From a virus, in the IMG/VR virus record IMGVR_UViG_3300037963_002318, positions 1 to 60,369 of that record: a stretch of 60,369 nucleotides of DNA; one strand, 5' to 3'. The stretch's first letter is position 1; each line of letters starts with the position of its first letter. The notes under the pieces are model-generated. The model did no database searches. It worked only from the letters and a program-made list of their open reading frames with translations, and had not been told where the DNA came from. Shown here piece after piece: positions 1 to 7,948 of the stretch. The translations under genes and the position numbers were made by a program.

Positions 1-158
1 TGGGCAACAAGTTACTCAAGCGTGACTACAACAAGATAGTCAAAGACTTCAACAAACTTGTTACCAAGCATGAGAAGTTGCATGATGACATGGTTGAGAA
101 CATGAAGGCAGTTAGCGAGGCACAAACTATGGCACCAAGCGAACATATGTGGGGTTGA
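1..158 (+). CDS. 3' end of a hypothetical gene (start outside window)
   Basis: An open frame runs from base 3 to a TGA at 156-158, giving 51 residues that end in HMWG. The visible tail is charged (Lys, Asp, Glu, Asn) and helix-prone, without cysteine clusters or hydrophobic runs. It ends 4 bases before the GTG start of the AAA+ gene, so it is probably the upstream member of the replication operon. Too little is present to assign a function. Confidence 0.55.
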   Translation, partial: GNKLLKRDYNKIVKDFNKLVTKHEKLHDDMVENMKAVSEAQTMAPSEHMWG

Positions 159-162
159 TACA

Positions 163-1476
163 GTGAACATTTTTGAGACAATGCAAGATTATGTGGACAG
201 GAACCACTACATTGATGTGGCAGACAAAATACCAGTGTTTCTATGTTCGATAGGCACACATATTTTCAACGGATTAAACAAGTGTGGAACCTGTCCTTTC
301 ATACCTGTTGGTGATGAAGAAGGATTCGCCATAGACTCTTGTATTCTAAGGCACGATAAAGCCCCGTTATACACCCCTATGAGCCATGTAGCAGACACTC
401 GGCTACATATCCTCATGCGAGGTATGAAAGGCTCGGGAAAGTCCGTTCTAATCAATTTATTTTTGGCACCGGGAACAGGGTTACTTAACAACCCTCTCAA
501 TGCCGCAATAGGTATGGCTTTCAGAACGGACATCGGCCCTAACTCTATTACCGAAGCAGGTATGTTTGGGTCTGTCAATGAAGAAGGTGAAATCATGGGC
601 CGACCATTGGCCCGTGAAATGTGCGGTGGGTTCCTCGGGTTCGAGGAGTTTTCATCCTTAGTGGATGCCGCCAAAAAAGACCATAGCACAGACATGACTA
701 ACCAAATGCTAACAAGCGTTGACAATGGTCGTGTCAAGAAGGCTATGCGAGCAGGGTGGGTTGAATATACTACCCGCTATACTCTATGGGCTGGAACCCA
801 GCCGGGCCGATTCGAGATGGAGTCCGGTATGGATAGGAGATTCTTCATCATTGATATTGACATGAATCCCGAGAAGGAGATACTATTCAAGAAGGCACAG
901 GCTAAACAAGCAAGCATGTCCAACATGGAACGCTTGGAGTTAGCCGATATTGCTATCAAGATTAAGGACTTCTTTACTGAGAGGGCTATGGAGGTCATTA
1001 TGAACCCACCTACCGGACTATGGTTCGATGATGAGTTTAACGAGTGGCTTTTCAAACCCGAAGTCCGTAGCCATGAGGCGGATTTATTCCGCAGATTGGC
1101 TATCGGCTATGCCATCATGTCACCCGACTATGTAGGCGGTGACAAGTTGGCAATAAAAATGACTCCGCAACTAAGGCAAATCTTAGACGACTGTTTGAAG
1201 ATGCGCCGTAATGTTATGGATGGTGACTTGCTTCTCATCAAGACGGCGTTTTGGAATACCCAAATGTCAAGAAGCAACCTGTTGAAAGAAGTATCACGCA
1301 TGATTACTAATGGTGACTACCAAGCGGCGAAGCGTTGGGTGGAGGATAACCTTATCATTCAGCCGTGGTATAGCGAAGAACGGAGTGCCTCAAGTGGTCG
1401 AGGCCGAAAGGGAGTGTCCGTGTTTATCGGATATGAACCCAAGACCATAGACGCAAAGGCGGTGAAATTAGAATGA
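163..1476 (+). CDS. AAA+ ATPase, probable replicative helicase (MCM-like in arrangement)
   Basis: A 437-residue protein with one AAA+ module in the middle. Walker A is GMKGSGKS (about residues 87-94), Walker B is GFLGFEEF (about 158-165), and a sensor/arginine-finger stretch, GMDRRFF, lies near residue 222. Before the ATPase is a Cys-containing segment (KCGTCPF, about 41-47) that could bind zinc with residues further on. The order of zinc-like N-terminus, AAA+ core and helical C-terminus fits an MCM-type helicase motor, and no other replicative helicase is visible in the replisome block. It could instead be another AAA+ DNA remodeller. The start is GTG at 163; an ATG at 181 is the alternative. 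It overlaps the next gene by 4 bases. Confidence 0.7.
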   Translation: MNIFETMQDYVDRNHYIDVADKIPVFLCSIGTHIFNGLNKCGTCPFIPVGDEEGFAIDSCILRHDKAPLYTPMSHVADTRLHILMRGMKGSGKSVLINLFLAPGTGLLNNPLNAAIGMAFRTDIGPNSITEAGMFGSVNEEGEIMGRPLAREMCGGFLGFEEFSSLVDAAKKDHSTDMTNQMLTSVDNGRVKKAMRAGWVEYTTRYTLWAGTQPGRFEMESGMDRRFFIIDIDMNPEKEILFKKAQAKQASMSNMERLELADIAIKIKDFFTERAMEVIMNPPTGLWFDDEFNEWLFKPEVRSHEADLFRRLAIGYAIMSPDYVGGDKLAIKMTPQLRQILDDCLKMRRNVMDGDLLLIKTAFWNTQMSRSNLLKEVSRMITNGDYQAAKRWVEDNLIIQPWYSEERSASSGRGRKGVSVFIGYEPKTIDAKAVKLE

Positions 1477-1754
1477 AACGAAGAAAACCAGCGTGGCGTA
1501 ATGCCGCATATGAATACATCAAGATTAATGGCCCATCAACTTCTGAGAGGTTGCTATCGGATATGAAAACGAAAGCGGGCAAGATATGGGCTAACAGTAA
1601 CAAGGCACCCAAGAACGCAAGTGGCGCATCACAATTGCTGAGTGCCGACCCTCGGTTCTATGGGACTTGGGTTAGAAAAACAGTCACTTCTTCTGAGCGC
1701 AGAACCTATGCCGACTACAAAGTGAAGGAATGGAGGATTGTTGATGAAGAGTAG
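1473..1754 (+). CDS. Small winged-helix-like protein, paralogue 1
   Basis: A basic 93-residue protein. Its first helix (AWRNAAYEYIKINGP) resembles the start of a winged helix. The segment ASQLLSADPRF (about residues 52-62) recurs almost unchanged in the neighbour at 2373 (ASNLLHADPRI) and more loosely in the genes at 4210, 8755 and 58382. This makes it one of a set of small predicted DNA-binding proteins spread through the early genes. It starts with an ATGA overlap on the AAA+ gene, so translation is probably coupled. DNA binding is inferred from secondary structure and family resemblance only. Confidence 0.6.
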   Translation: MKRRKPAWRNAAYEYIKINGPSTSERLLSDMKTKAGKIWANSNKAPKNASGASQLLSADPRFYGTWVRKTVTSSERRTYADYKVKEWRIVDEE

Positions 1755-2376
1755 GCGGCAGATTCAGAATAGGCTGAATGATGAAGCAGATAACACAGAC
1801 TTCTTAGCCGCCCTTGAGTGGGTGCTAACTCCCGATGGTTGCCCCATGTGTGCTATTGGTAACAGGCGAGAATTAGAAGTCAAGGTGCATCGTGGTGAAG
1901 TAACTCCTACCTTCTTAGAAACTAAGAATGGTTGGCCGACCGGCACTGTCATATCCCATATGGATGAACACCTTGAGTATGACCCAATGGAGGCGGCGCA
2001 CATGGAAAAGATGCGTGACGAATCCATATCCACACTCAATGTAGCCGAGGACTTAGCCCAGCGACTTGTGTCGTGGGTTGGTGAATTGGAAACACGCAAG
2101 GAAACTGAAGGTCTGACATCTGAGTGGATTGGTGACGCAACCAAACTACTCGGGCAGGGACAAGGATTCCTCAAGTTGATAGGTCAACTCAAGAAGGAGA
2201 TTGGTGTTGATTCTCAACTCCTATTGGCTGACCGCAAGGTTGAGCAGATGATGGGCATACTTGTTGATGTTCTCAAGAGCGAGCCTGTGTATTTAGACCA
2301 AATACAACTGCGTCTTGCTACACTAACTGCTCCGACCCAGCATATACAAGAGGCTGACTTCGAGGTGGTTGAATGA
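1744..2376 (+). CDS. Hypothetical protein with N-terminal Cys/His (zinc-type) HTH-like segment
   Basis: A 210-residue protein. CPMC (about residues 33-36) is followed by STOP-like HTH spacing: a helix-turn-helix-like stretch WPTGTVISHMDEHL that contains two histidines (HMDEH). A C-x2-C plus H-x3-H zinc site is therefore possible. The rest is acidic and alpha-helical. The N-terminus is compatible with a small terminase or other DNA-recognition protein, but nothing proves this. The start was set to ATG 1744 because GGAGG (1732-1736) sits 7 bases upstream. A TTG at 1738 is possible but too close to that site. Confidence 0.55.
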   Translation: MKSRRQIQNRLNDEADNTDFLAALEWVLTPDGCPMCAIGNRRELEVKVHRGEVTPTFLETKNGWPTGTVISHMDEHLEYDPMEAAHMEKMRDESISTLNVAEDLAQRLVSWVGELETRKETEGLTSEWIGDATKLLGQGQGFLKLIGQLKKEIGVDSQLLLADRKVEQMMGILVDVLKSEPVYLDQIQLRLATLTAPTQHIQEADFEVVE

Positions 2377-2642
2377 AGTTTAAGCATAAGCGTTGGCGTG
2401 ATGCAGTAGTGCGACACTTGAGGGAGAAGGGGCCGCAACTCCTATCTCAGATAATGGATGAGTTGAGGAACAAGGATGGGCGACCTTATGTTTCGGGGCC
2501 GAGACTGAATGCCGCCTCTAATTTACTACACGCTGACCCACGCATTAGTGTGCGTGAAGTCAAGAAGGTTGGTAGTGGTATTAGTGGGCCATACAAGGCG
2601 TATGAATATGCGGTGTTTGACGATGACGAAGCGCAGGTGTAA
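2373..2642 (+). CDS. Small winged-helix-like protein, paralogue 2
   Basis: An 89-residue basic protein built like the gene at 1473: first helix RWRDAVVRHLREKGP, then LLSQIMDELRNKDG, then ASNLLHADPRI and a C-terminal strand ending YEYAVF. The two differ in many positions but align without large gaps, which points to an old duplication flanking the 1744 gene. It overlaps the upstream stop by 4 bases. A DNA-binding or transcription-regulating role is inferred. Confidence 0.6.
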   Translation: MKFKHKRWRDAVVRHLREKGPQLLSQIMDELRNKDGRPYVSGPRLNAASNLLHADPRISVREVKKVGSGISGPYKAYEYAVFDDDEAQV

Positions 2643-2817
2643 ATCACCCGGATGCAGGGCGGAATTGACCGACCCCAGCAAGGGTTATTGTAGCCGACAC
2701 ATTTATCATGTGGAGAGGTTAAAGGACACTGTGGAATGGTTGACATGGAGGAGATGGTTTGAAGCGGAATTGGCGAAACAAGACGAAGAACATGCTGAAT
2801 ACGAGACCGATTTATGA
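2623..2817 (+). CDS. Small zinc-finger-like protein
   Basis: A 64-residue protein with the pattern CKSPGCRAELTDPSKGYCSRH (residues 6-26, written here in part: C-x4-C-x10-C-x2-H). This looks like one compact zinc site, and a helical acidic tail follows. The start chosen is ATG 2623, inside the end of the previous gene in another frame. No strong ribosome site is visible, so translational coupling is likely. Function unknown. Confidence 0.5.
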   Translation: MTKRRCKSPGCRAELTDPSKGYCSRHIYHVERLKDTVEWLTWRRWFEAELAKQDEEHAEYETDL

Positions 2818-3028
2818 GGCTGAGTTTCCGGCACTTGCGAAGGCTATGGCTGAGGATGGATTGACCCTTAGAGTAGTTTCAAAAGGTAATGGTTATGAGT
2901 GGCTTGTTGCTGATTACATACTCCCGGCGAAGAGTGTTCGTGAAGTATGGGGTTTAACCCCACATCAGATGCGTAGGTTCACCGCTTGGTTGCTGGCATT
3001 TAACACGGAGTTGATACAATGGGAGTAG
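2792..3028 (+). CDS. Hypothetical small protein
   Basis: 78 residues from ATG 2792; a TTG at 2759 would add 11 residues. A compact mixed alpha/beta sequence with a strand GYEWLVADYIL and a helix LTPHQMRRFTAWLL. No recognised motif. It overlaps both neighbours, as do most genes of this operon. Confidence 0.45.
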   Translation: MLNTRPIYEAEFPALAKAMAEDGLTLRVVSKGNGYEWLVADYILPAKSVREVWGLTPHQMRRFTAWLLAFNTELIQWE

Positions 3029-3687
3029 TTATTTTTACAAACGATGATGCAAGATACCGCAAGGGCGATTTCATATGTATGTATGGTGAGATTACAGTCC
3101 CACCTACAACACCCGATACCACATTTATTCTTCACAACAAGTCATTCAGCGAGGCTGATGTCCTATACTGGGCTCCAATCATACAACACCGCTTAGTAGT
3201 GGTGGTTGACAAGTTACCCAAGTTGAGTGATGCAAGCGAGGACTATGTTATCATAGACCAAGCACTGAAGGTTAAGGACAAGGACTTCACCCGTTCTATT
3301 CGTGCGGCCCTATGTTGGGTTGACCGTGACCGAGCATTGAGCGCACTTAGACCTGTTCCTCTCGCTTTGATGAACGCTTTCATCAAGGCTAATGTGGATA
3401 ACATGCAAGTCGGCAGGTTGCTCGCTAGATGCCGATTTACTTTGCATGATGACTATACCCGAGCAGTTATGGCATACGGTATTTATCCTGTATCTAATTT
3501 CAAGTGGCCCAAGAAGTCACATAACAATACTAATATACTGCCGAGCGAGATGAGAAGAACAGACAAGCACTTGGGTGTCATACTGAATAATGACATCGTA
3601 GTATCTAATGCAATCCGTAGGGATGCACCGGACACTTTACCTAAAGGCTTGCCTAAACGAAAACAGAAGGCGATAGAATGGCTATGA
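3019..3687 (+). CDS. Hypothetical 222-residue protein of the replication block
   Basis: Not recognised. It opens with a strand-rich segment (MGVVIFTNDD), then alpha/beta, then a helical part around residues 90-150 (RAALCWVDRDRALSALRPV), and a Lys/Arg-rich tail (LPKRKQKAIEWL). The architecture would suit an accessory subunit of the nearby clamp loader, but no P-loop or other catalytic signature is present, so that is only a guess from position. It overlaps the cyclotransferase-like gene by 10 bases. Confidence 0.5.
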   Translation: MGVVIFTNDDARYRKGDFICMYGEITVPPTTPDTTFILHNKSFSEADVLYWAPIIQHRLVVVVDKLPKLSDASEDYVIIDQALKVKDKDFTRSIRAALCWVDRDRALSALRPVPLALMNAFIKANVDNMQVGRLLARCRFTLHDDYTRAVMAYGIYPVSNFKWPKKSHNNTNILPSEMRRTDKHLGVILNNDIVVSNAIRRDAPDTLPKGLPKRKQKAIEWL

Positions 3688-4034
3688 ATGAAGTATTTGT
3701 GTATGGAACACTGAAGCGAAACCAACATAACAATGACCTACTTCGTGATTCACAATTTTTAGGTGAATACGAAACCGACCCACGCTGGGGCTTAGTAACA
3801 CTGGGGTCTTTCCCCGGCATGGTTCCCGGCAACTTGGCGGTAAAGGGTGAAGTATTTTTGGTGGATGATGATGTATTGGAGGCCCTTGATTTATTAGAGG
3901 GTGTTGACCACGGCCTGTATAACAGGCACCGCATCCCGATTAACTGCCCTGTGACGGGCGAGAAGCGTAATGTATGGGCTTATCTATACGGTGGTATAGT
4001 GTATATGCCCGACATCTTCGAGGAGTGGTCTTGA
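3678..4034 (+). CDS. Gamma-glutamylcyclotransferase-like (AIG2/GGCT) protein
   Basis: A 118-residue protein with the family hallmarks: FVYGTLKRNQ at residues 7-16, a central SFPGMV, then VKGEVFLVDDDVLEALDLLEG (about residues 54-74 in part) and a closing aromatic strand (VWAYLYGG). GGCT-fold enzymes split gamma-glutamyl-amine or gamma-glutamyl peptide bonds, releasing 5-oxoproline. In bacteria and phages they turn up with amidoligases and class II amidotransferases, and both of those domains occur in this window (47805). The substrate is unknown. It sits in the replication operon and shares one base with the following start (TGATG). Confidence 0.8.
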   Translation: MAMNEVFVYGTLKRNQHNNDLLRDSQFLGEYETDPRWGLVTLGSFPGMVPGNLAVKGEVFLVDDDVLEALDLLEGVDHGLYNRHRIPINCPVTGEKRNVWAYLYGGIVYMPDIFEEWS

Positions 4035-4213
4035 TGTTAGGCGTTATAATCGCATGGTTAATCTATGCCACAATTACTATATTTGTTAACTGGGATGATA
4101 CACCGTGGACTATGGGTACGCAAAGGGAAACTACTTATCGACCTAAAGGGTCTGCGGTTGATGGCGAACACAACCTAAGTCATGCGGCTATGTTTATGAA
4201 CATGGATGAATGA
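4034..4213 (+). CDS. Small single-pass membrane protein
   Basis: 59 residues. The N-terminal hydrophobic helix (MLGVIIAWLIYATITIFV, residues 1-18) is followed by a polar tail. The ATG overlaps the stop of the cyclotransferase gene, so the two are probably translated together. Function unknown; it could anchor a partner at the membrane. Confidence 0.55.
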   Translation: MLGVIIAWLIYATITIFVNWDDTPWTMGTQRETTYRPKGSAVDGEHNLSHAAMFMNMDE

Positions 4214-4650
4214 GGGTGAAATACCAAATACTCATAAGACGGTCTGTGTCAGCCAACAATAACAACAAGCGTGTGCGCCGAGCGATAGTCGAAATACTCT
4301 TGAAACACGGGGCGTGTACTCGGGAGCAGGTAGCGGAACATCTGCAAACCTACAAGGGGGTCAAGAATGTTCCATCTCCTAATTCTCTATCGGCTCTTAT
4401 GTCGAAGAATCCGCAAGTGGTCATTGTTGGGCGTGAAAAGGTCGAAATGACAAGTGGTATCAATACACACCATATGCTCTTTGATATTGACCGAACAGTA
4501 ATCAAGACTAAGGATGACTTAATCTTAACAAGACCTATTTCGGTTATGACTCCTAGTGAACGCAAGAAGGCTAAACAGTGTGGCAAGTGTGGTAGGACAA
4601 GGATTATGCCCGAGGGCAGTGATACTTGTTTAACCTGTCTGCGACAGTAG
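4210..4650 (+). CDS. Winged-helix protein with C-terminal zinc ribbon
   Basis: 146 residues. The N-terminal half is winged-helix-like: RRAIVEILLKHGACTREQVAEHL (about residues 23-45, shown in part) followed by NSLSALMSKNPQVVIV, which matches the small paralogues at 1473 and 2373. The C-terminus has two CxxC knuckles, CGKCGR and CLTCL, about 16 residues apart, giving a four-Cys zinc ribbon. Probably a transcription regulator or accessory DNA-binding factor. It ends just before the promoter of the RFC gene. Confidence 0.65.
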   Translation: MRVKYQILIRRSVSANNNNKRVRRAIVEILLKHGACTREQVAEHLQTYKGVKNVPSPNSLSALMSKNPQVVIVGREKVEMTSGINTHHMLFDIDRTVIKTKDDLILTRPISVMTPSERKKAKQCGKCGRTRIMPEGSDTCLTCLRQ

Positions 4651-4651
4651 T

Positions 4652-4665
4652 TTTATAATGTGCCG
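4652..4665 (+). promoter_or_regulatory. TATA promoter of the clamp-loader gene
   Basis: TTTATAATGTGCCG lies 29 bases before ATG 4682, the same spacing as at 9329 and 11611. No Shine-Dalgarno stands before the ATG, so the transcript is probably leaderless or nearly so. Confidence 0.55.
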
Positions 4666-4681
4666 ACACTAATGGTTAACC

Positions 4682-5581
4682 ATGCGAGAAGTATGGGCAA
4701 CGAAGCACAGGCCAAATAATCTTGATGATTTCGAGGGACAAGGGCATATTGTATCTGAAATGGCATCCATCATTGATGGTAATAGTCAGATGCAACACTA
4801 CATATTCTATTCCCCCGAACCCGGAACAGGCAAGACTACATTGGCTCACATATTATCCGAGCAATTAGGCTATCAGATTCACAAGTATAATGCTTCATCC
4901 AAGCGTCAGCGTGGTATCGAGTTTATCGAGGAGGAGTTAGCACCTATGACTCGGCTCGGTCAATACGAAAGCATATACTTCTTAGACGAGGCAGACCAAC
5001 TAACACCTGCCGCACAGTCGGCACTCAAGGGAGTGATTGAGGATTCACAAGGATTCTTCATCCTCACTTGTAATGACCTAAGCAAGATTAGCCCGTGGTT
5101 ACAATCCCGTTGTCAAGTGCGAGTATTCCAACCCCTTAACGACACTGATATGTTTTACAGGCTAAACAAAGTTGATGCCGCAGAAGGATTTCAAACCGCA
5201 ACCGAACACTTGGATGCGATAGTCAGTGCTAACAAAGGCGACCTGCGTAACGCAATCAACGCACTGCAAGCCTATCACTCTATTCCCGAAGCAGACCGTG
5301 AATCATTCCTGTTGGGGCTGGGTCAACCAGCCGTTGATGCACAGAAGATACTCACGCTTTGTATGAAGGAGCAACAGGTTGAGGAGGCCGTTAATTTGAT
5401 GGGTTCTTCTAACCTTAGACAAGTTATAGATGCCGTGTTTAGATACGGCGTTGATTCTCCCGCCAAACCCACCAGCAAACTAAAGTTGGTTGAGGCCGCA
5501 ACCCAAGCGCACCGTGATTTACTCATGGGCGTGGAGGCCCATTATGTTGTATGGGACTTCTGTCGGAGGCTGGCATCATAA
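4682..5581 (+). CDS. rfcS: Clamp loader, replication factor C small-subunit type
   Basis: A 299-residue AAA+ protein near the usual length of archaeal RFC small subunits. It begins VWATKHRPNNLDDFEGQ (the typical W..KYRP..L.D..GQ opening), with Walker A PEPGTGKT (about residues 45-52), Walker B FLDEADQLT (about 100-108), sensor 1 LTCND and the arginine-finger motif SRC (about 142-144). It would load the PCNA-like clamp (7949) for the family B polymerase (9357). No large subunit is visible, so the loader may be a homo-oligomer or borrow a host subunit. Confidence 0.9.
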   Translation: MREVWATKHRPNNLDDFEGQGHIVSEMASIIDGNSQMQHYIFYSPEPGTGKTTLAHILSEQLGYQIHKYNASSKRQRGIEFIEEELAPMTRLGQYESIYFLDEADQLTPAAQSALKGVIEDSQGFFILTCNDLSKISPWLQSRCQVRVFQPLNDTDMFYRLNKVDAAEGFQTATEHLDAIVSANKGDLRNAINALQAYHSIPEADRESFLLGLGQPAVDAQKILTLCMKEQQVEEAVNLMGSSNLRQVIDAVFRYGVDSPAKPTSKLKLVEAATQAHRDLLMGVEAHYVVWDFCRRLAS

Positions 5582-5584
5582 CGG

Positions 5585-5599
5585 TTATATAGTGGCGGG
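5585..5599 (+). promoter_or_regulatory. TATA promoter, TATATAGTGGCGGG type
   Basis: TTATATAGTGGCGGG stands 27 bases before the first possible ATG (5612) and 42 before the chosen start at 5627. The same 14-mer, with few changes, precedes genes at 9357, 11640, 43224 (minus), 58382 and 59743. Confidence 0.6.
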
Positions 5600-5626
5600 A
5601 CTAAAGGATATATGGAGGCAAAAATT

Positions 5627-6835
5627 ATGGCAGATATTGACCAAATGATTGACAGAATAAGCAAGAACATAGGCGCAAGCGAAGAAACGGTTCGCTCTCG
5701 AATGGACATCGTTCTATCCGAGAACAAGAACACTTGGCTTGATGCCGGAAAGACCGAAGATGAGTGTTCGCTGAACGCACTTAGAATTGCCGGTAGGCAG
5801 ATTAAGAGCGAGAGCGAAAGACTAAAGCGCAGTGGAGCAACACTATACGAAGGAATGTTCGTTAGCGTTCCACGCTACAAGGACTGGGCAGACTTAGCAT
5901 ACAAGAAGGCCGCAGGGACTATCTCACAAGGTATTGATACAGTGATTGATTCACTTATCGAAGAAGGTAACATTATTCTCTATGAGGATAACAACGATGG
6001 CACCTTCACCAAGAAGTATAACCCATCCTTAGCGCAGAAAGCGGATTTCGAGTCCGGTAGCGCAAGCACCGACATTGACGCACTACCCAAAGGCACATAT
6101 GATGCAGGTAATGGAATACATTTCCACCTAATTTGGGACAAGGCGAACCCAACATTCCCAAGCGGGGATGCTAATTGGAAATACGGCAAGCCAAGACCGC
6201 TAACCGAAAAGGACAGGACTTGTTTATTCTTAGGCCGCCCACAGGGCAGTAAAGACGACATGAGAATCTATTCTATGAGATTCAACGGACAGTTAGCCGA
6301 GGAGCAACACCCAACATTTGTTGCTGGCACTATCGCTATGCGACCTGCTCGTAACGGTGATGTAGCATACGGCAAGGCTGGTGTCTCAGTATTCAACCGT
6401 GACGACGCAGTGCAGGGTTCCTTCAGTGGTAGCCCGGATGCACTAATCGCTGGATTAGACCAAATCAAGACTCTTGAGAACGGTCTGCAAGACATCGAGG
6501 CGTATGTCGGCACACTATCCGACAAGGAACGCTGGGATGCTTTGGCGGCGGCTATTGTTGAAGTGATTCACATTGACCCAAGAGACAACGGTGGTTACAT
6601 TATTACTGTTGGTGACTTGGATATTATGTCCACTGCTGGCACCGTTGACATCTATGTTACTACAAAGCATGAGTCACTTGTTGACTTCGCAGTTGGTAGC
6701 ACCCTAATGGTAGTAGGTTCACCATACATGAGCCGTGATGATGAGGCTAAGTTGGCCGTCACCGGTTGGTGGTGTCACGAATCTATGGCGGCATCAGCAC
6801 CCGAGCAACTACCGGATGAAGGAGGCTGGGACTGA
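5627..6835 (+). CDS. Probable single-stranded DNA-binding protein, RPA-like
   Basis: 402 residues. A helical N-terminal region (about 1-80) is followed by strand-rich segments. The middle (about 170-260) and C-terminal (about 310-390) parts look like two OB-type barrels (for example RTCLFLGRP and STLMVVGSPYM). Its place between the clamp loader and the RecA-like gene fits an RPA analogue. No zinc-finger motif is present, so family membership rests on layout and context. Start ATG 5627 was chosen because GGAGG (5613-5617) is 9 bases upstream; ATG 5612 would add 5 residues. Confidence 0.5.
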   Translation: MADIDQMIDRISKNIGASEETVRSRMDIVLSENKNTWLDAGKTEDECSLNALRIAGRQIKSESERLKRSGATLYEGMFVSVPRYKDWADLAYKKAAGTISQGIDTVIDSLIEEGNIILYEDNNDGTFTKKYNPSLAQKADFESGSASTDIDALPKGTYDAGNGIHFHLIWDKANPTFPSGDANWKYGKPRPLTEKDRTCLFLGRPQGSKDDMRIYSMRFNGQLAEEQHPTFVAGTIAMRPARNGDVAYGKAGVSVFNRDDAVQGSFSGSPDALIAGLDQIKTLENGLQDIEAYVGTLSDKERWDALAAAIVEVIHIDPRDNGGYIITVGDLDIMSTAGTVDIYVTTKHESLVDFAVGSTLMVVGSPYMSRDDEAKLAVTGWWCHESMAASAPEQLPDEGGWD

Positions 6836-7767
6836 TGACTTGGGCAACAACCAGTGCTAAGACGGAAACTGCTCCCCGCAAAACATTTGGGGTGGAGCAT
6901 TACCGTCAACTCTTCGACCGCAAGCGAGAGGCTATGGCCCCAATTCGCATGGCGTTGGTAGGCAAGGAGAACACGGCTAAGACAGGGCTTGCCCTTGACT
7001 TAGCCCTCTCCCACACCGATAAAGAAGTAGTCATCATTGACTGTGACAACTCAGCGCAGAACACAGTGGACTACCTTATCTCGACAGGTGCCGCAGATGC
7101 AGACCGCATTCGTGTAATCCCTATCATTGATGAGTTAGATGACGCTATGTGGAATGACGACAACACTACTAACTGGATGGCAGTAGTTGACAAGATTGAG
7201 TGGTTCGCATCCTTCTTGGGTGAGTCCTCCGATAATGTAGGCGCAGTTATCTTTGATGGTGGCTCGACATTCCTAAAGTGGTGCGAGTTTGTAATGACAG
7301 ACCGACTAATCCGCCGTGGTGTTATTAACGACAGTGGCGACGGGTTCAATCAGAAGGAGTGGCGAGAGCGCAACAGTGTGTTCAAGGGTGTCCTTGACCG
7401 CTTAACTGCGCTACCAATCCCATACATCTTCTATACTTTCCACCTGAAAGACCAAAAGCAATACATGGACATTGGTGACGGCACAAAGGCACTGATGAAA
7501 GTTGGCGAGAAGGTTGATTGGGTGGATGGAACCCAGCGATTCGTGTCCCAGCAGGTATGGCTAAAGCGTTATACCAAGAAGGGTGACAAGGCGGCTGGTG
7601 TTGAGGCTGACAAGGCTCTCGCTAACGATGAGTTTGCCATTCGTGCAAAAATCGAGGAGATGAAGGGTCGTAACATGGAACACTTGGGCACTACCCATGA
7701 GGTTCTAAATGTCAAGGATAGCAAAGTCACTTGGAACGGACTACCTTTGAGGTGGAGTGATGTCTAA
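6835..7767 (+). CDS. RecA/RadA-fold ATPase (Sak4-like)
   Basis: 310 residues. P-loop VGKENTAKTGLA (about residues 42-53) and Walker B VGAVIFDGG (about 136-144) mark a RecA-fold ATPase. The length and the unusual P-loop, GKENTAKT in place of GxxxxGKT, resemble phage Sak4-type recombinases rather than full-length RadA. It probably acts on ssDNA during recombination-dependent replication or end repair, next to the putative ssDNA-binding protein. ATG overlaps the previous stop (TGATGA). Confidence 0.7.
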   Translation: MTWATTSAKTETAPRKTFGVEHYRQLFDRKREAMAPIRMALVGKENTAKTGLALDLALSHTDKEVVIIDCDNSAQNTVDYLISTGAADADRIRVIPIIDELDDAMWNDDNTTNWMAVVDKIEWFASFLGESSDNVGAVIFDGGSTFLKWCEFVMTDRLIRRGVINDSGDGFNQKEWRERNSVFKGVLDRLTALPIPYIFYTFHLKDQKQYMDIGDGTKALMKVGEKVDWVDGTQRFVSQQVWLKRYTKKGDKAAGVEADKALANDEFAIRAKIEEMKGRNMEHLGTTHEVLNVKDSKVTWNGLPLRWSDV

Positions 7768-7948
7768 GGATGATGAAATCAAGGCTCTCAAGAAAAGGAT
7801 TATGTCCCTTGAGAACGACTTGGATAGCATGATGGGCAGGTTTTCTATGGTCGGCAAACTATGGGATGCCGTCAAGGAATTACAAGACCACGCCAATAGA
7901 AAGGGCGACTGGATTTCACATATGTTGTTATACCGGGAGGTTAAGTGA
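7760..7948 (+). CDS. Small coiled-coil protein
   Basis: 62 residues with heptad-like spacing in the first half (DEIKALKKRIMSLENDLDSM), so a coiled coil is likely. It lies between the RecA-like gene and the clamp gene, overlapping the former by 8 bases and abutting the latter. It may be an oligomerisation or clamp-interacting factor; no PIP-box is evident. Confidence 0.5.
   Translation: MSKDDEIKALKKRIMSLENDLDSMMGRFSMVGKLWDAVKELQDHANRKGDWISHMLLYREVK

Noticed and set aside
3019-3687. Clamp-loader large subunit
   Set aside because: No P-loop, Walker B or SRC motif; only position would support it.
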